DNA from: Diadema setosum
Taxonomy: Eukaryota > Echinodermata > Echinoidea > Diadematoida > Diadematidae
NCBI GenBank assembly: GCA_033980235.1
Contig: CM067075.1
Coordinates: 17,372,844 to 17,436,843 of the forward strand
Reading direction: 5' to 3'
DNA length: 64,000 nucleotides
The translations under genes and the position numbers were made by a program. Below are positions 34,318 to 45,261 of the stretch, one piece after another (the stretch's first letter is position 1; each line of letters starts with the position of its first letter). The notes beneath the pieces were generated by a model. That model searched no databases, had not been told where the DNA came from, and worked only from the letters and a program-made list of their open reading frames with translations.

Positions 34318-34665
34318 ATCTCACACAGGTAAATATTTCCCCATAGAGACGTCTGTTAAAATACAAAATTCAAAACAATAAACAATCTGTAAAATAGTCG
34401 GGAGAAATGATGTGTTAGATTTTTCAGTAACCTGAAAAAAAAAAGAAAGAAGAGATATACCCTTTCATCTATCAAATTCCCAAGGGGGTTATTCAGCTCA
34501 AACTCTGTCCAAGGGTTCGCAAAACCAGACTACGAGTTCTTATACTTAAAAGAAAATCATATATTTTCTGTACATGCACAAAAAAATACACATTTTCTGT
34601 ACATGCACCCAATCAAAATGCAATATAGACTCTTCAAATTTCATGAGAAAACACAGTAAAATCTG
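34318..34665 (+). mobile_element. MITE family A, copy 3
   Basis: Begins CTCACACAGGTAAATATTTC and shares CCCCATAGAGACGTCTGTTA, TTATTCAGCTCAAACTCTGT, AGGGTTCGCAAA, ATTTTCTGTACATGCAC (duplicated here) and AAATTTCATGAGAAAA with the other copies. The right part is missing after about 34665. Confidence 0.8.
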
Positions 34666-35047
34666 AAATATTAAAGTGATCGGAAATACAAACCCCTTTC
34701 CAGTTTACACATTATTGCCCAGGTGGTTGTTGGGTGTCCTATAGATCAGACAATGTTAAACAACCATTTGAAAAAAAAAAAAAAAAAAAAAAAAAACACG
34801 CAAAATCTCTTCATATTTGACACAAACGTTAGGCAATATCATGGAGGGTAATGAATATTGATGACTATTAGCACTTATGAATGCATAGTTTTTGTTAAAT
34901 CTAAAGACAAAAAGGCGGCTTCATTTTTTGTTACTTGTCCGGGCACCCTAAAGGCGGCTACATTTTTTGTTACTTGTCCGGGCACCTTAACGCCAGCTAA
35001 ATCTACATCTACCGTGAATCACCAATGTGAAGCGCCATATAAATGCA
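34666..35047. other. Spacer with a 36-bp duplication and poly-A
   Basis: Poly-A at 34770-34796. The block GGCGGCTTCATTTTTTGTTA...GGGCACC (34915-34948) is followed by a second copy (34952-34986). GAAGCGCCATATAAATGC at 35030 leads into the ATT microsatellite and looks like a SINE-type tail. No gene is seen. Confidence 0.55.

Positions 35048-35122
<75 letters not shown>
35048..35122. repeat. (ATT)n microsatellite
   Basis: About 25 ATT units. Leucine and tyrosine runs in the overlapping ORFs are artefacts. Confidence 0.97.
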
Positions 35123-35125
<3 letters not shown>

Positions 35126-35129
35126 CATG

Positions 35130-35440
35130 AAACACTTTTCTTACTTTCCTGAATCTTTTGGAAATCGTAATGATGATAAACCTGTTGATGGTTGGGTGTA
35201 CCTTTTGGTGCATTTTAATTCACTGCACCAATTCTTAGATTTTCTCATGAATCTTTACGGAACATTCCTCATCCTGTCGTGGTCTCACACAAACATATCG
35301 GGAAAGTACAGCTCACCGGGAAATTTTACTCACTGAACGCTAGTTGGCGCATTTTCGGCAACGTTTCACTTTTCAACCAAGAGTTCTTGTACTTGGCAAT
35401 CTGTAGGTTCTAGAGGGCGGGCTGAGCATGCAAAGAGCTC
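35130..35440 (+). repeat. Dispersed repeat B, copy 1
   Basis: Similar to 42195-42500 in the same orientation. Shared words include AATGATGA(T)AAACCTGTTGA, ACTGCACCAATTC, ACACAAACATATCG, CTGAACGCTAGTTGGCGCA and CGTTTCACTTTT. The element type is unknown. Confidence 0.75.
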
Positions 35441-35825
35441 AAAGCCAGAGCAAATGAGCTAGAGTACACTCAGTACAGTACTACCGACCAAAGAGTATAG
35501 AAGCTACAGTATGCAATTGAAGAAATGTCATTTATTTTCCAATATACAGTCCCACAAAGTTTGAGCCAAAGTAGCCCGAGAGAAAAGAGATACAGTAGAC
35601 GACGTTTGTCAGCTCAAACGCAAACTTTGAAAGACTACAGATTGAAAAGTAAATGACATTACATACTTCAAATTTTTTAACTTATCAACAAAAAATATAC
35701 TTCTTGTGATATTTTGAGGTCTGAAACGCAATCTTACCGCTGTGTCTACTCGAAATGAAGAAAATGAAAGGAACTTCGGGTGGGGTTCGCTTCATAGGCT
35801 CACGTGTTAAGAATCTCGCGCTATT
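35441..35825. other. No recognisable feature
   Basis: Unique-looking sequence; the short minus-strand ORF at its end lies partly in MITE family A and is not coding. Confidence 0.5.
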
Positions 35826-36308
35826 GGGCTCACACCTGTAAATAAAATGGAATGTCCCAGACCCCTTCACAAATTCGTACCAAAGATACCAAAATAAATG
35901 AAGAGAAAAATTAATTAAAAATCAATGATGCAGTTTGGCCAAAAAAACAAAAACAAAAACTGAATAGCTGTAGATATTGAGTATGAATTCCTCTACAAAC
36001 TGCATTTTGGATGGAAGATGAAAGCTTTTCTGATGGAATTTGAGGGGGCTATATTTCACTGGCTGCATGTACCGAAAATATGTGTTTTTTTGAGTGACAA
36101 GAACTCGTAGTCTGGCTTTGCGGACCCTTGGACAGAGTTTGAGCCGAAGAACCTGCCTTGAAAATTTGATGGATGAAAGGGTATATCTCACTTATTCAGG
36201 ATAGTGAATATGAAACACCTCATTTCTCCCAGCTATTTTACAGAATTTTTTGAAATTTGAATTTTAACACACGTCTCTATGGGGAATTATTTACCCTTGT
36301 GAGCCCTA
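35826..36308 (-). mobile_element. MITE family A, copy 4 (most complete)
   Basis: Ends GGGCTCACACCTGTAAAT and, inverted on the right, GGGCTCACAAGGGTAAAT are terminal inverted repeats. At about 483 bp it contains every block seen in the other three copies, in reverse orientation. It abuts the LINE fragment that starts at about 36330. No coding capacity. Confidence 0.85.
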
Positions 36309-36329
36309 CTACTCAAATGGCCGCCATTC

Positions 36330-38152
36330 GGCTCCATGTGGGGCTCCATGACGTACTACATCCGTTTGCGTGTGAAATCCACGCTAAATCTTGCATTTCA
36401 TATGGTGGTAAGAAATCAGACTTTTTTTAAGAGTAACGTAGGAGTAAGGCAAGGTGAAAATTTGTCTCCAATCTTATTTGCACTGTATCTGAATGATTTT
36501 GAATCTTTTTTTACAAGAGAGATACAATGGTCTGAGCTCTCTATCTACATCAATTCACGATTGCTTTTATGAGAATGAAATGGATGTTTTTATAAATTTA
36601 TTCACTCTTTTGTACGCTGACGATACTATTGTAGACCTATACTTGCTGAAAGTGCGAGTGATTTACAAGATGCTCTTAACGCTCTTTCTGATTATTGCCA
36701 ATTGTGGCATCTTACTGTTAATACCACAAAGACGAAGGTTGTTATTTTTTCTAGAGGAAAAGTGAGAAATATTCCGAAGTTTTATTTTGCCAATGAACCT
36801 ATAAGTGTAATTGATGAGTATGTGTATTTAGGAACAATTTTCAACTATAACAATAGCTTCAAAAAATCTATAAATAAACAAGTAACTCAAGCACAAAGGG
36901 TTATGTACTCCATGAAGAGCAAAATCACATCTCTTTGTCTACCTGCTGATATTCAACTTGAGCTGTTTAATCAATTGATATTACCAATTCTGTTATATGG
37001 ATGTCAGGTTTGGGGTTTTAAAAATGTAATTCAAATTGAAACGTTTTATTTGAAGTTCTGTAAAGAATTGCTTGGTCTGAACAAGAGAACTCCCAATTGT
37101 ATGACTTACGGTGAACTTGGGCACTACAAATTAGAAAAAAACTGTCACTAGTCGAATGCTAATGTTCTGGTATTGTCTCGTAAATGGGAAATCAGCTAAA
37201 TTATCATGCATCAAAGTATCAAGCTTTGGATTTTTCTCCTTTTTGAAGGGTAAAAATCAGATGGGTTGGATTCTCAAAGTAAAGGATACTCTTGATAGCT
37301 TAGGCCTTTCTGACGTGTGGAAGAGTCAAGCAAGTAATCTATCTTTATCTTCATTCAAAAGAATAATAGATACAAAAATTAAAGATACGAGTCAACAGGA
37401 GTGGCACAGTGATGTTGAGTTAAACAATCAATGCACTGTTTATAGAATTTTTAAGCAGCAATTATGCTTGAAAAGTATCTGATTCGTCTTAATGAAAATA
37501 ATAGGAAATCTTTAAAACGTTTTCGTTGCCTTGATCATAAGCTTCCAATAGTGTCTGGGCGTTACAAAGACATTCCAAGAATTGAACGTTTGTGTACCTA
37601 TTGTTCTAAAAATGATATTGGTGATGAATTCCATTATTTGTTTGTATGTCCCTTCTTTAAGACAGAACGTAAAAGATTTCCCGAAAAGTATTATAGGAAG
37701 TATCCTAACACATTTAAACATGATCAATTGTTCAATCCCACTGAAAAAAAAAAGACTTTGTCAAACATTTCGAGGTTTTGTAAGGTAATAATGTCCTCTT
37801 TTAGTTAGTTACCGCACTTTATTATTTCGTTTGATTTAGTTTATTTTATATACCCTTTTCGTGATTATTTGCATCAGGCAGTGCCTGCATTGTTCGTAAT
37901 TCATGTGATAGATTTACATTTGTATAGTATATTATTTATAACATACTTTTATGCAAATTTTATTTTAAAAGTATGTTGATATCTTGTAAATATTTGTATT
38001 ATACATGTACATTCAAGTGGTATATCTATGTTAATCCTTATTTGAATTTTTTCTATTTCGCGTATTTTCAATTGACATTGTACTCCCATACCCCATGAGG
38101 GTCGTTGAGTAATAAATCAAACTTCAAACTTCAAACTTCAAACTTCAAAAGA
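36330..38152 (+). mobile_element. CR1-like LINE, 5'-truncated, plus strand
   Basis: Contains the second half of ORF2 and the 3' UTR. It ends in (AAACTTC)n at 38118-38149 after GTCGTTGAGTAATAAATC, the same kind of end as the copy at 18195-18957. The 5' side is truncated just upstream of the reverse-transcriptase GVRQG motif, next to a MITE end. Confidence 0.85.
36336..37808 (+). pseudogene. LINE ORF2 reverse transcriptase, multiply frameshifted
   Basis: Frames in order: SNVGVRQGENLSPILFALYL; TLLYADDTIVDL with the catalytic YADD (about 36610-36645); WHLTVNTTKTKVVIFSRGK; DEYVYLGTIFNYNNSFKKSI; LPILLYGCQVWG; MLMFWYCLVNGKSAKLSC; and a C-terminal RLCTYCSKNDIGDEFHYLFV zinc motif. The frame changes near 36560, 36650-36700, 37150 and 37470. 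It was a polymerase domain for target-primed reverse transcription and is now dead. Confidence 0.88.
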
Positions 38153-38201
38153 AGAGTTAATTCTGTGGTGAAATCGCCATCGCCAGAGCAGGTTGACCAT
38201 C

Positions 38202-38235
38202 GCCAGAGCGGGTTGATCTATCAACCCGCTCTGGC
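38202..38235. repeat. Perfect 15-bp-arm hairpin
   Basis: GCCAGAGCGGGTTGA at 38202-38216 is followed after TCTA by its exact reverse complement at 38221-38235. Related words (CGCCAGAGCAGGTTGA) precede it at 38180-38196, so it is part of a small local repeat. Confidence 0.9.
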
Positions 38236-38415
38236 CATCGCGAGAGTACGCCCTCTTAGCGCTACTACCGACCGAGGATACTCTTCTTGCGTGCATGTAC
38301 ATGTACCAAAGATCGTACACTGAATTAAAATGGTCAACTCTCCCGATTTTACACGGCCGCTGGTGAAACGCAAGTGGCAGCCGCCCTCTAGCGGTGAGCG
38401 GGGATAATCGAACCT

Positions 38416-38593
38416 GGGCCCCGTCGCAAGAAAGTTGCAATCAATTGCAAATAATTGCTAATTTTGAAACAACCATTCTGATTGGCTCAGGGTCTGCCCT
38501 ATTAAGAAGACATGCATGCAACAATGATTTTGATTGGCCAGTGACAATCAGTTGCAAGTTGCGTTTAAACGCAAAGTTTCTAGCAACGGGGCC
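38416..38593. mobile_element. Small MITE with GGGCCCCGT ends
   Basis: Left GGGCCCCGTCGCAAGAAAGT and right (inverted) GGCCCCGTTGCTAGAAACTT are imperfect terminal inverted repeats. TTGCAATC/TTGCAAGTTGC words repeat inside. 178 bp, non-coding. A target duplication could not be fixed. Confidence 0.7.
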
Positions 38594-39204
38594 ATGCATC
38601 ATTCTGTAAGGATCCTAGGACAGCTCTCGCTCCTAAATACGCGATTGGTATTCTGTAACACCGCGCGTAGGAGGAGAAATAGGATAGTGACGTCAGGGAT
38701 CCTTATTTCTCTCCCAGTTTAGGATAGGGGCGTAACTTGATATGTTAATTAGATGTAATTAGATGTAATTAGATGTTAATGAGATCTTAACATAAGTGAT
38801 ATTCTGTAAGCACAAGTAGGATCAAGTTTAGGAGCAAAAATAAGGATAGCCTCTAGGCAATCTTTCTCTGGCGATGATGCCGGGCTATTGCGTATATAGG
38901 CCTACTGACGACCCACTGTCTCTTATTTTGTATGTTCATGAACAAGAAAATAAATACATGAATCGTATATTTGAGTTATCTGTTCCTCTCATACTGAGGA
39001 TTCTAAAACTGCAGTCTATAATGTTCGAAACAATATTGTATTCTTTATCTAGCTGGTATGTGTTTATTTGTTTGTTGTTCGCCATTTTCAATGCAATTCA
39101 CACTTCATTTTATTCGGCAACAAATAAATAAAAAGTACATTATGTACACAATAACAACAAAAGCTATTATTATAATTATAATTAATATTGTAATAATGAT
39201 AATG

Positions 39205-39273
<69 letters not shown>
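39205..39273. repeat. (ATT)n microsatellite
   Basis: About 23 ATT units with similar degenerate sequence on both sides (39160-39303). Isoleucine and asparagine ORFs are artefacts. Confidence 0.96.
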
Positions 39274-39810
39274 GTCATTATTGTTGTTATGATTATTATT
39301 ATGCTCAACGTCCGCCCGAACGTCATGCGGACGCAGTGCAAGTAGCCTACCTTCGCCGCCCACATTACGTGACCCTTGAAGTTGTTGCTATGAAGATCTA
39401 GTAACCAAAGAAAAAGAAACGTACGCAGTGTGCTTCTAGGTTTCTACGTGAAGAATAAAGGATGGCCGGCGGAACGTTTTTAAAGGCGTGGGGGCCTACT
39501 TCCGGGTTTCATGAGCTAACAAGAAAAAAAAAAAAAGGTCCTCAGCTCCTCTCATCCTTTCCATTTCTGGGTTTCTTCAGCTGACAAGCGAATAAAAAAG
39601 AAAAGAAAACAGGTCTACATTGGAAAAAATAACCTTACCGCGCTCCGCACACTTCTCTATCTATTTCTATTTAGTGCCACTTACGTACGATCCATACGTT
39701 CACATTATTGTTAAGACGTACGTAGTGTGTGACGCAACCCAGTGACCTAACAGTCCATGTGCATGGGTAAACATTTTTTTTTCTCAAAATGTAGTGAACT
39801 TACGTGTTTA

Positions 39811-40083
39811 TACGGTTACAGCTCGTTATTCCGAAGGTTCGTTATTCCGAAGGCTCTTCCAGTCCGAAGATTCGTTATTCCGAAGGTTCGTTATTCCGAA
39901 TTTCATTTTCGAATTAATAAAACTTCGAAATAACGAACCTTCGAAATAACGCCACAAATTTTCGGATTAACGAACCCTTTTTCATTTTCGGATTAACGAA
40001 CCTCTAGGTATGAAGAATTTGTGTGTTTTGGATTAACGAACCTTCGGAATAACGAACTTTCGGAATAACGAACAGCACCCGTA
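39811..40083. mobile_element. Foldback-like element of TTCGTTATTCCGAAGG units, copy 2
   Basis: Same structure as 28238-28456: left CGTTATTCCGAAGGTTCG units, right GAACCTTCGGAATAACG units, ends GGTTACAGCTCG and AACAGCACCC. It has an extra partial duplication of TTTCATTTTCGGATTAACGA at about 39982-40000. Two independent copies with the same ends support a mobile family. Confidence 0.88.
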
Positions 40084-40496
40084 TATATCATGGAGCTACA
40101 GTAGCTCCATGTTTATTTCTTTGTCTAATCTATCAGTAATCTCCTTTATTTATTCTGTTATCATTGCCCTGCATGTAAGTCTATTCTACCATAAAGATAG
40201 GGGAGAGCTGGCGGGGTGAATTAAGTGGGACAAAAATTGTGATTTGATGAAGTTTCTCGAATAACTTTCTGATATTTAGAATGGGGAACACATGTATCGG
40301 ACCAAAAGACTTTTGATGCTAGTCATATAACGGGTTGCTACACTATATTCCTATAAGTCTCATATTTGTGTTATCATTGTTTGTTTTTTGTTTTCTGGGA
40401 GAAGTGGAACATTGGTTTGGTTTAAGTGGGACAAACAGTAACTATAAGCAAGACATTGTTATTACAAGCATATTGATCATAAAATAATGTGAGCGC

Positions 40497-40497
<1 letters not shown>
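40084..40497. other. No gene recognised
   Basis: GGGGTGAATTAAGTGGGACA (about 40213) and TTTAAGTGGGACAAAC (about 40420) are two related words, possibly within an old repeat. No coding content. Confidence 0.4.

Positions 40498-40529
<32 letters not shown>
40498..40529. repeat. (GT)n microsatellite
   Basis: About 15 GT units, followed by a short ATT run at 40536-40553. Confidence 0.95.
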
Positions 40530-40530
<1 letters not shown>

Positions 40531-41095
40531 ATCTATTATTATTATTATTATTTTATATCTAAGAAAATCTTATATAGGCCTATTTTATAATAACTTTGAA
40601 TTAAGGGCGAAGTTTGGCATGCAGTGATGATATCCCAGTTTACCCGAACATCCTCCAAAAGTTCAAAATTTGAGCTAATTTCTGCAAAAACTTTAAATGC
40701 AAATTAATGGAACTCGTAAGGTCCACATTTATTATGGTGGGCTAAGTGCGTGCTAAAGCTTTGATAATCGAAATTGTATTCCTAACTGTAAAATTAGACT
40801 GACAATACATTTTTAACTCCTCGCACAGTAGAGCTGCGTGAAGCGCACTCTTGAGCAATACAGATCTTGGGCGCGCATTGCGTAAAATTAGCCAGATGAT
40901 TGGCTTATAGATACTGCGTCGGGCGTGCCCTGTCTTTCCTCATTAATATTCATTATTCATAAATGACTGTCCTAGGATAGGCTTAGGACAGGCTTACAGA
41001 ATACCGATTTTGCCCGTCCTAAGGGTATCCTATTTTCTGTCCTACGCGCGCTCCTAGGATCGAAATAAGGATCGCGCTTACAGAATACCACCCCT

Positions 41096-42194
41096 GGGTC
41101 GGAAGCACTGAAATCGATCTACAATGTACGTACTTTTATATTCAGTATGGTCCTACAGTGGTCAGAAGACGTCTGACAGGCTTGTGTCAACCTGGGAATT
41201 ATCAAATTATAGGCCTTTTCAGCGCTCTTACTTTCAAATTATTACTTCTTGATGTGAATGAAAGTATACATTTCTGGAGTGAAAACTAGTCAAAGAATCC
41301 ACTGTTCGAAGAAAATGGCAAGAATTTTTGTCAACTTCACATTTTCGCTGAAATGTTAGATTTTTGTAGTAATGCTATATAACCTCGCTTGAAAATCATG
41401 CTACAATTCTTATAAGGCTTACTTTATTTTGAATTTAAGCAGTTAAACAAAGTTTGAACTGACAAAAAATAACTTACTTTCTATGACATTTCTCAAGATA
41501 TAATTTCAATCAGAGAATTTCATCTGCTCTTTATCTATTTATGTTTTGTTTGTTTTTTAAATTGGAGCGGTTCTTTGTGAGTCTATACATGGGCAGCGCC
41601 ACCAAAATAGATTATTGTGAGAGTCTGGCTCAGTTTTTGGTATCTCATTAAATGACAATAGTTTCTATGATTTACTCAGCGGTTTATTCAATTCAATCAC
41701 GAAGTTCTCTAGAGAGCTTTCACAACTTTCCCGGATCATTCAGGCTATAATTATAGTTTATACACATGCATAACAGGGACTGTTATTCAACACTCAATTT
41801 ACAGAATAGAGATAGCTTAGATATAAAAAATTGATTCCACAAAAGTTCGCTTAATTCTATGTCAATCGTAATATGCAAACGTTCCGTTAGGGAGGGGGCC
41901 ACCCCTTAATTCCCACACCGTCCCCCTTCCCCTAACAACTTCCACGCCTACACGGTGATGTCGCACACTCGGAACGAGATATAGTCATTCAATTATCCGT
42001 GAGTATTTTTCTTACATTTTTTTCTTACTTTTTTATAGAAAAAATCCGACATTTCACCAAGAGTGTACACCAGATCGCTGAATTTTAGGTCTAAAAATGC
42101 AATGCAAAATGCAATACCACCCCCCCCCCCCCCTGATCAAATCCTGATGGCTATACGTCGGTGCTAGTATTATAGGCTACTAGAACCTACATAC
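41096..42194. other. No recognisable feature
   Basis: AT-rich unique sequence; a poly-C run at 42118-42133 is the only simple repeat noted. No reading frame has recognisable content. Confidence 0.5.
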
Positions 42195-42500
42195 AGCCCA
42201 ACTTTGAAACTTGGAAATCGAAATAATGATGAACCTGTTGAAGATTTGGTGTAACTATTGGTGCAGATTAATGCACTGCACCAATTCCTATATTTACTCG
42301 TGATTCTCTAGATCTACAGAAAATTCCTTCTTTCTTGACTTCATACACACAAACATATCGCGAAAGTGCATGCTCAGGCACCACATCTAGGCCTGGAAAC
42401 ATCACCCGCTAAAATCTATCCCCGCTGAACGCTAGTTGGCGCACTCCTCACCAGCGTTTCACTTTTTGACCGAGAGTTGGCCATCTTATGGATGGAGTGT
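42195..42500 (+). repeat. Dispersed repeat B, copy 2
   Basis: Direct-orientation relative of 35130-35440 (shared words listed there). This copy has an extra segment around 42375-42415. It ends shortly before the possible first exon at 42576. Confidence 0.75.
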
Positions 42501-42575
42501 GTATAGATCTTTGATGATACTACTAGTGTAACGTGTTGTTGGACTCACCACTACTCATCACAACGGAGCATTACA

Positions 42576-42701
42576 ATGGAGGACGAATTTCAGAAAGCAG
42601 TTACTCTCGTTTCAAGTGACGAAATTGCGGCTCGGGCATTGTTTCACAGCATTGGTTCGTATTTTCGACTAAAAGTTGGCACGGATCATTCATGTGAATG
42701 A
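42576..42701 (+). CDS. Possible first coding exon, unknown gene
   Basis: ATG at 42576 has A at -3 and G at +4, a strong animal start context. The frame reads MEDEFQKAVTLVSSDEIAAR then ALFHSIG, with balanced acidic, basic and hydrophobic residues unlike the repeat-derived ORFs around it, and stays open to 42703. A GT that could be a splice donor follows CACAGCATTG near 42654, but it is a weak match. I recognise no family. It is shorter than typical gene-finding cut-offs and could be chance. If real, the gene would run rightward and have its other exons at a distance. Confidence 0.25.
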   Translation: MEDEFQKAVTLVSSDEIAARALFHSIGSYFRLKVGTDHSCE

Positions 42702-43654
42702 AAATGTTGCAGAATATCTATTTCGGGTCCCATAGAATGGGTTTTGATAGGCCTAGCTCAGAAATGGTAGGCTACACACCTGTATGTCATGGGACGTTCT
42801 ATGATTTGCTTGGTCATGCTGCAGCCGCACGCACTGCAGCATTTGAATGTACCGCTTTGCAGTGAAGTGTCTGTCTCTTTATTGCTGTCAAACGCATAAC
42901 GTTATGACTAACAGAACTAGAGCCACTATAGTCTAGATAGTCGCCTGTTGTGTGTTGATTGTTTAGTAAGCTCATAAGGTTTTCTCTCTCTCTTTTTTTT
43001 TTTTTTTTTTGCTTAAAATATAGATCTACATGTAGACCGCGGTCTAATAATGATATGGTGGCCATGTATTGTGTATATACAGGCATGGTACAATAGCCTG
43101 ACTAGTCTAGTTAACCACTCACTTTGATACTTTATTGTGAATAGCTTTACCAAATTATCTCCTTCCCGATTCAATCATGTGAAACGTGGTTGGCGATATT
43201 GCTCTTTCCGAATGTATGATACCAACTGTTCACGAAGTCCAATAACGGAATAAACGCGCGATACTTCGTCGTTACATCCTGATTCCTGTACTAGAGCATA
43301 TAGTTCTACTATGGTTGAGGGGTCTAGATATCGCGCACGAAAATTTGAAATGCTGTTATAATAGAAGTTATTCCATAATCGTACCTGAATTTCTCAATGA
43401 ATATCACGAAAATGCAGAAAAATCACCTCCCAAAATCTCCTGATGATACGATGACGGAGTAGTGCGCTGTCGCCGTTTGTATGTCGGACTTTTTTTTATG
43501 CGTTCAATTTCTCGGGGTATGTAAAGATCGCGCAGCTGCCCTCTGTAGTTTCATGCGTGAAAGTGTCTGCCCCTCTGTGGCTGTAACGTGCTCCGGCTTT
43601 CGTAGAATATTTTTCACTTGATATTAAATTTGTCCCTGTTAAGCAACAGCAGTA
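42702..43654. other. No gene recognised
   Basis: Mixed composition with CpG-containing patches. A minus-strand ORF (42814-43086) includes a lysine run from a poly-T tract and shows no recognisable domain. Confidence 0.45.
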
Positions 43655-43725
43655 TTATTATTGTTATTATTATTATTATCATTATTACTATTATCACCAC
43701 CACCATCATCGATCATCATAATCAT
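43655..43725. repeat. (ATT)/(CAC)/(CAT) microsatellite
   Basis: Compound trinucleotide repeat. A similar compound tract lies at 44060-44150. Confidence 0.9.
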
Positions 43726-43739
43726 CATCTTTTTTTTCT

Positions 43740-43965
43740 TTTTTTTATGAAGCACTGTTATGCTGAAAGTACAGCTCCATTTAATATAAATATTCTTTTT
43801 TTTTTCTTATGAATGCAATGTCAAGCTAAAAGGACAGCTCCATTTGATTTTAATGAAAGTAAGTAAGCAGTGTATGTTTTTTTTTTTTCGGTGCATTGTA
43901 TATTCTTTACGAATGCACTGTTTCTGCTGAAAGTACAGCTTGGTTTGATTTCATTATAATCGTGT
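43740..43965. repeat. Three diverged copies of an ATGAAGCACTG...ACAGCT block
   Basis: ATGAAGCACTGTTATGCTGA..GTACAGCTCCATTT (43747), ATGAATGCAATGTCAAGCTA..GACAGCTCCATTTG (43810) and ACGAATGCACTGTTTCTGCT..GTACAGCTTGGTTTG (43910) are related, separated by T-rich spacers. Confidence 0.65.
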
Positions 43966-44059
43966 TTTGTTGAATCGTGGATTCTATGATACATGTGATT
44001 TGATTTATCATGAAACTGTATTGAATATGGAATCAATAAAAGATTATGGAAAAAAAATC

Positions 44060-44150
44060 ATCGTCATCATTATTATTTTCATTATTATTATTATCACTTC
44101 CACCACCATCATTTTATCATTCTTATTATCATTATTTTTATCATTGATAT
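44060..44150. repeat. Compound (ATT)n-like microsatellite
   Basis: ATT/ATC-type tract interrupted by ACTTCCACCACC. Confidence 0.85.
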
Positions 44151-44949
44151 TTTCATAATCGTTAATGATTTTCATTTTCTTACAATATTTCTAATCACTT
44201 TAACCAATAATATACACGTAATATAAAATGGAAAAAAGTAAAATATGAACATATATTTTGTGTGTGTGTGTGTTTGTGTGTGTGCTTACCCATTCGTCAC
44301 CCTCTCATTTTCGTCACCCATTTGTCACACTCTCATCTAATTTTTCTTCAGTATCACTATGGCCCTCCCCTGTCACAAATATATCACAAGTTAGCGCAAA
44401 AAAATCACAAGCAAATTCAAATTGAAATCACACTTCAACTTCGATAGACTGAAATATTTATTCCTTTGTAATATTATAATCGTTGTGTTAAAATTTGACT
44501 TAAAACAACATTTTATTAACAGTATTTCAGCGTAGCTGGAAGCATACATTGTTCTTGTGTATGATGACGTCACGTGGTACACGATCGATCGAACAAATTA
44601 CGAATTCTATCGACTACGAACGAGACAAGCGAGACGACACGTCTAGGCTACAACATCCTTAGTCACTTAGAACAGATTTTAAGGTTAGGTACCAAATTAC
44701 AAGGTAAAAAATTGGAAATTTAGTGGAAAATTTGTTGGAAATCAAAATTTCTTACCTGCTTCCTTCTCATGTTGAGCGGTAAGTCAGGTATGTTTATTCC
44801 ATGGGCGTATCGGCAAATTTTGCGCTTAGTCCTACGCGTAATATCGCTTGCTATACGCAGTTACGCTATGCGCGATCATTACGTCCCTGCGCGAGACCTA
44901 GTACCCTTACTATACTACAGTATATTCTAGTAGTCGCTCACCCTAACTA
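44151..44949. other. No gene; short (TG)n at 44258-44283
   Basis: AT-rich sequence with a TG dinucleotide tract. No coding content recognised. Confidence 0.5.
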
Positions 44950-45029
44950 ACGTTACACACAGCCGCTTTCACGAAGCGACAGCGGCTGCACGTTACACAC
45001 AGCCGCTTTCACGAAGCGACAGCGGCTGC
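44950..45029 (+). repeat. Exact 40-bp tandem duplication with a hairpin core
   Basis: Two identical 40-bp units (44950-44989, 44990-45029). Each contains CAGCCGCT...AGCGGCTG and, nested, CGCTTTCACGAAGCG, so two alternative stems are possible. Identity of the units implies a very recent duplication. Confidence 0.95.
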
Positions 45030-45261
45030 ACGTCTACTCCATAGTAAACGTCATCATTTTCAGCGGTGGGTGTACGTTTCCTTCATGAATATCTTTATTA
45101 ATTGTAGAAAACTAAAATATAAGGAATCCCCATATATTCATTCAATAATCGGTATGCAATTTTTTTTTTAACTACGTCAAAACCTCACTGAAATCCGTGA
45201 CTAAAATCAGGTCTGTAAGCGTCCATATTGCTCACTCCTAATCTGCGTGTTATTTAAATGG

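Larger units (their letters stand above)
38594..41095. mobile_element. Possible inverted-repeat-bounded element with ATTCTGTAAG ends
   Basis: The left side has ATTCTGTAAGGATCCTAGGA (38602 on), GGTATTCTGTAACACCGCGC and GATCCTTATTTC. The right side has inverse-related TGTCCTAGGATAGGC, GGCTTACAGAATACCG, ATCGAAATAAGGATCGCGCT and TTACAGAATACCACCC (ending about 41093). Repeated CTGTAAG/CTTACAG words on both sides suggest terminal and subterminal repeats of one element of about 2.5 kb, which would contain the foldback-like copy at 39811-40083. The boundaries are uncertain. Confidence 0.45.

Noticed and set aside
35043..35336. ORFs with leucine, tyrosine, isoleucine or asparagine runs over microsatellites (also at 6773-6961, 39058-39365 and 47890-48242)
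   Set aside because: They follow directly from ATT, TAA and TA repeats in every frame and have no flanking protein-like sequence.
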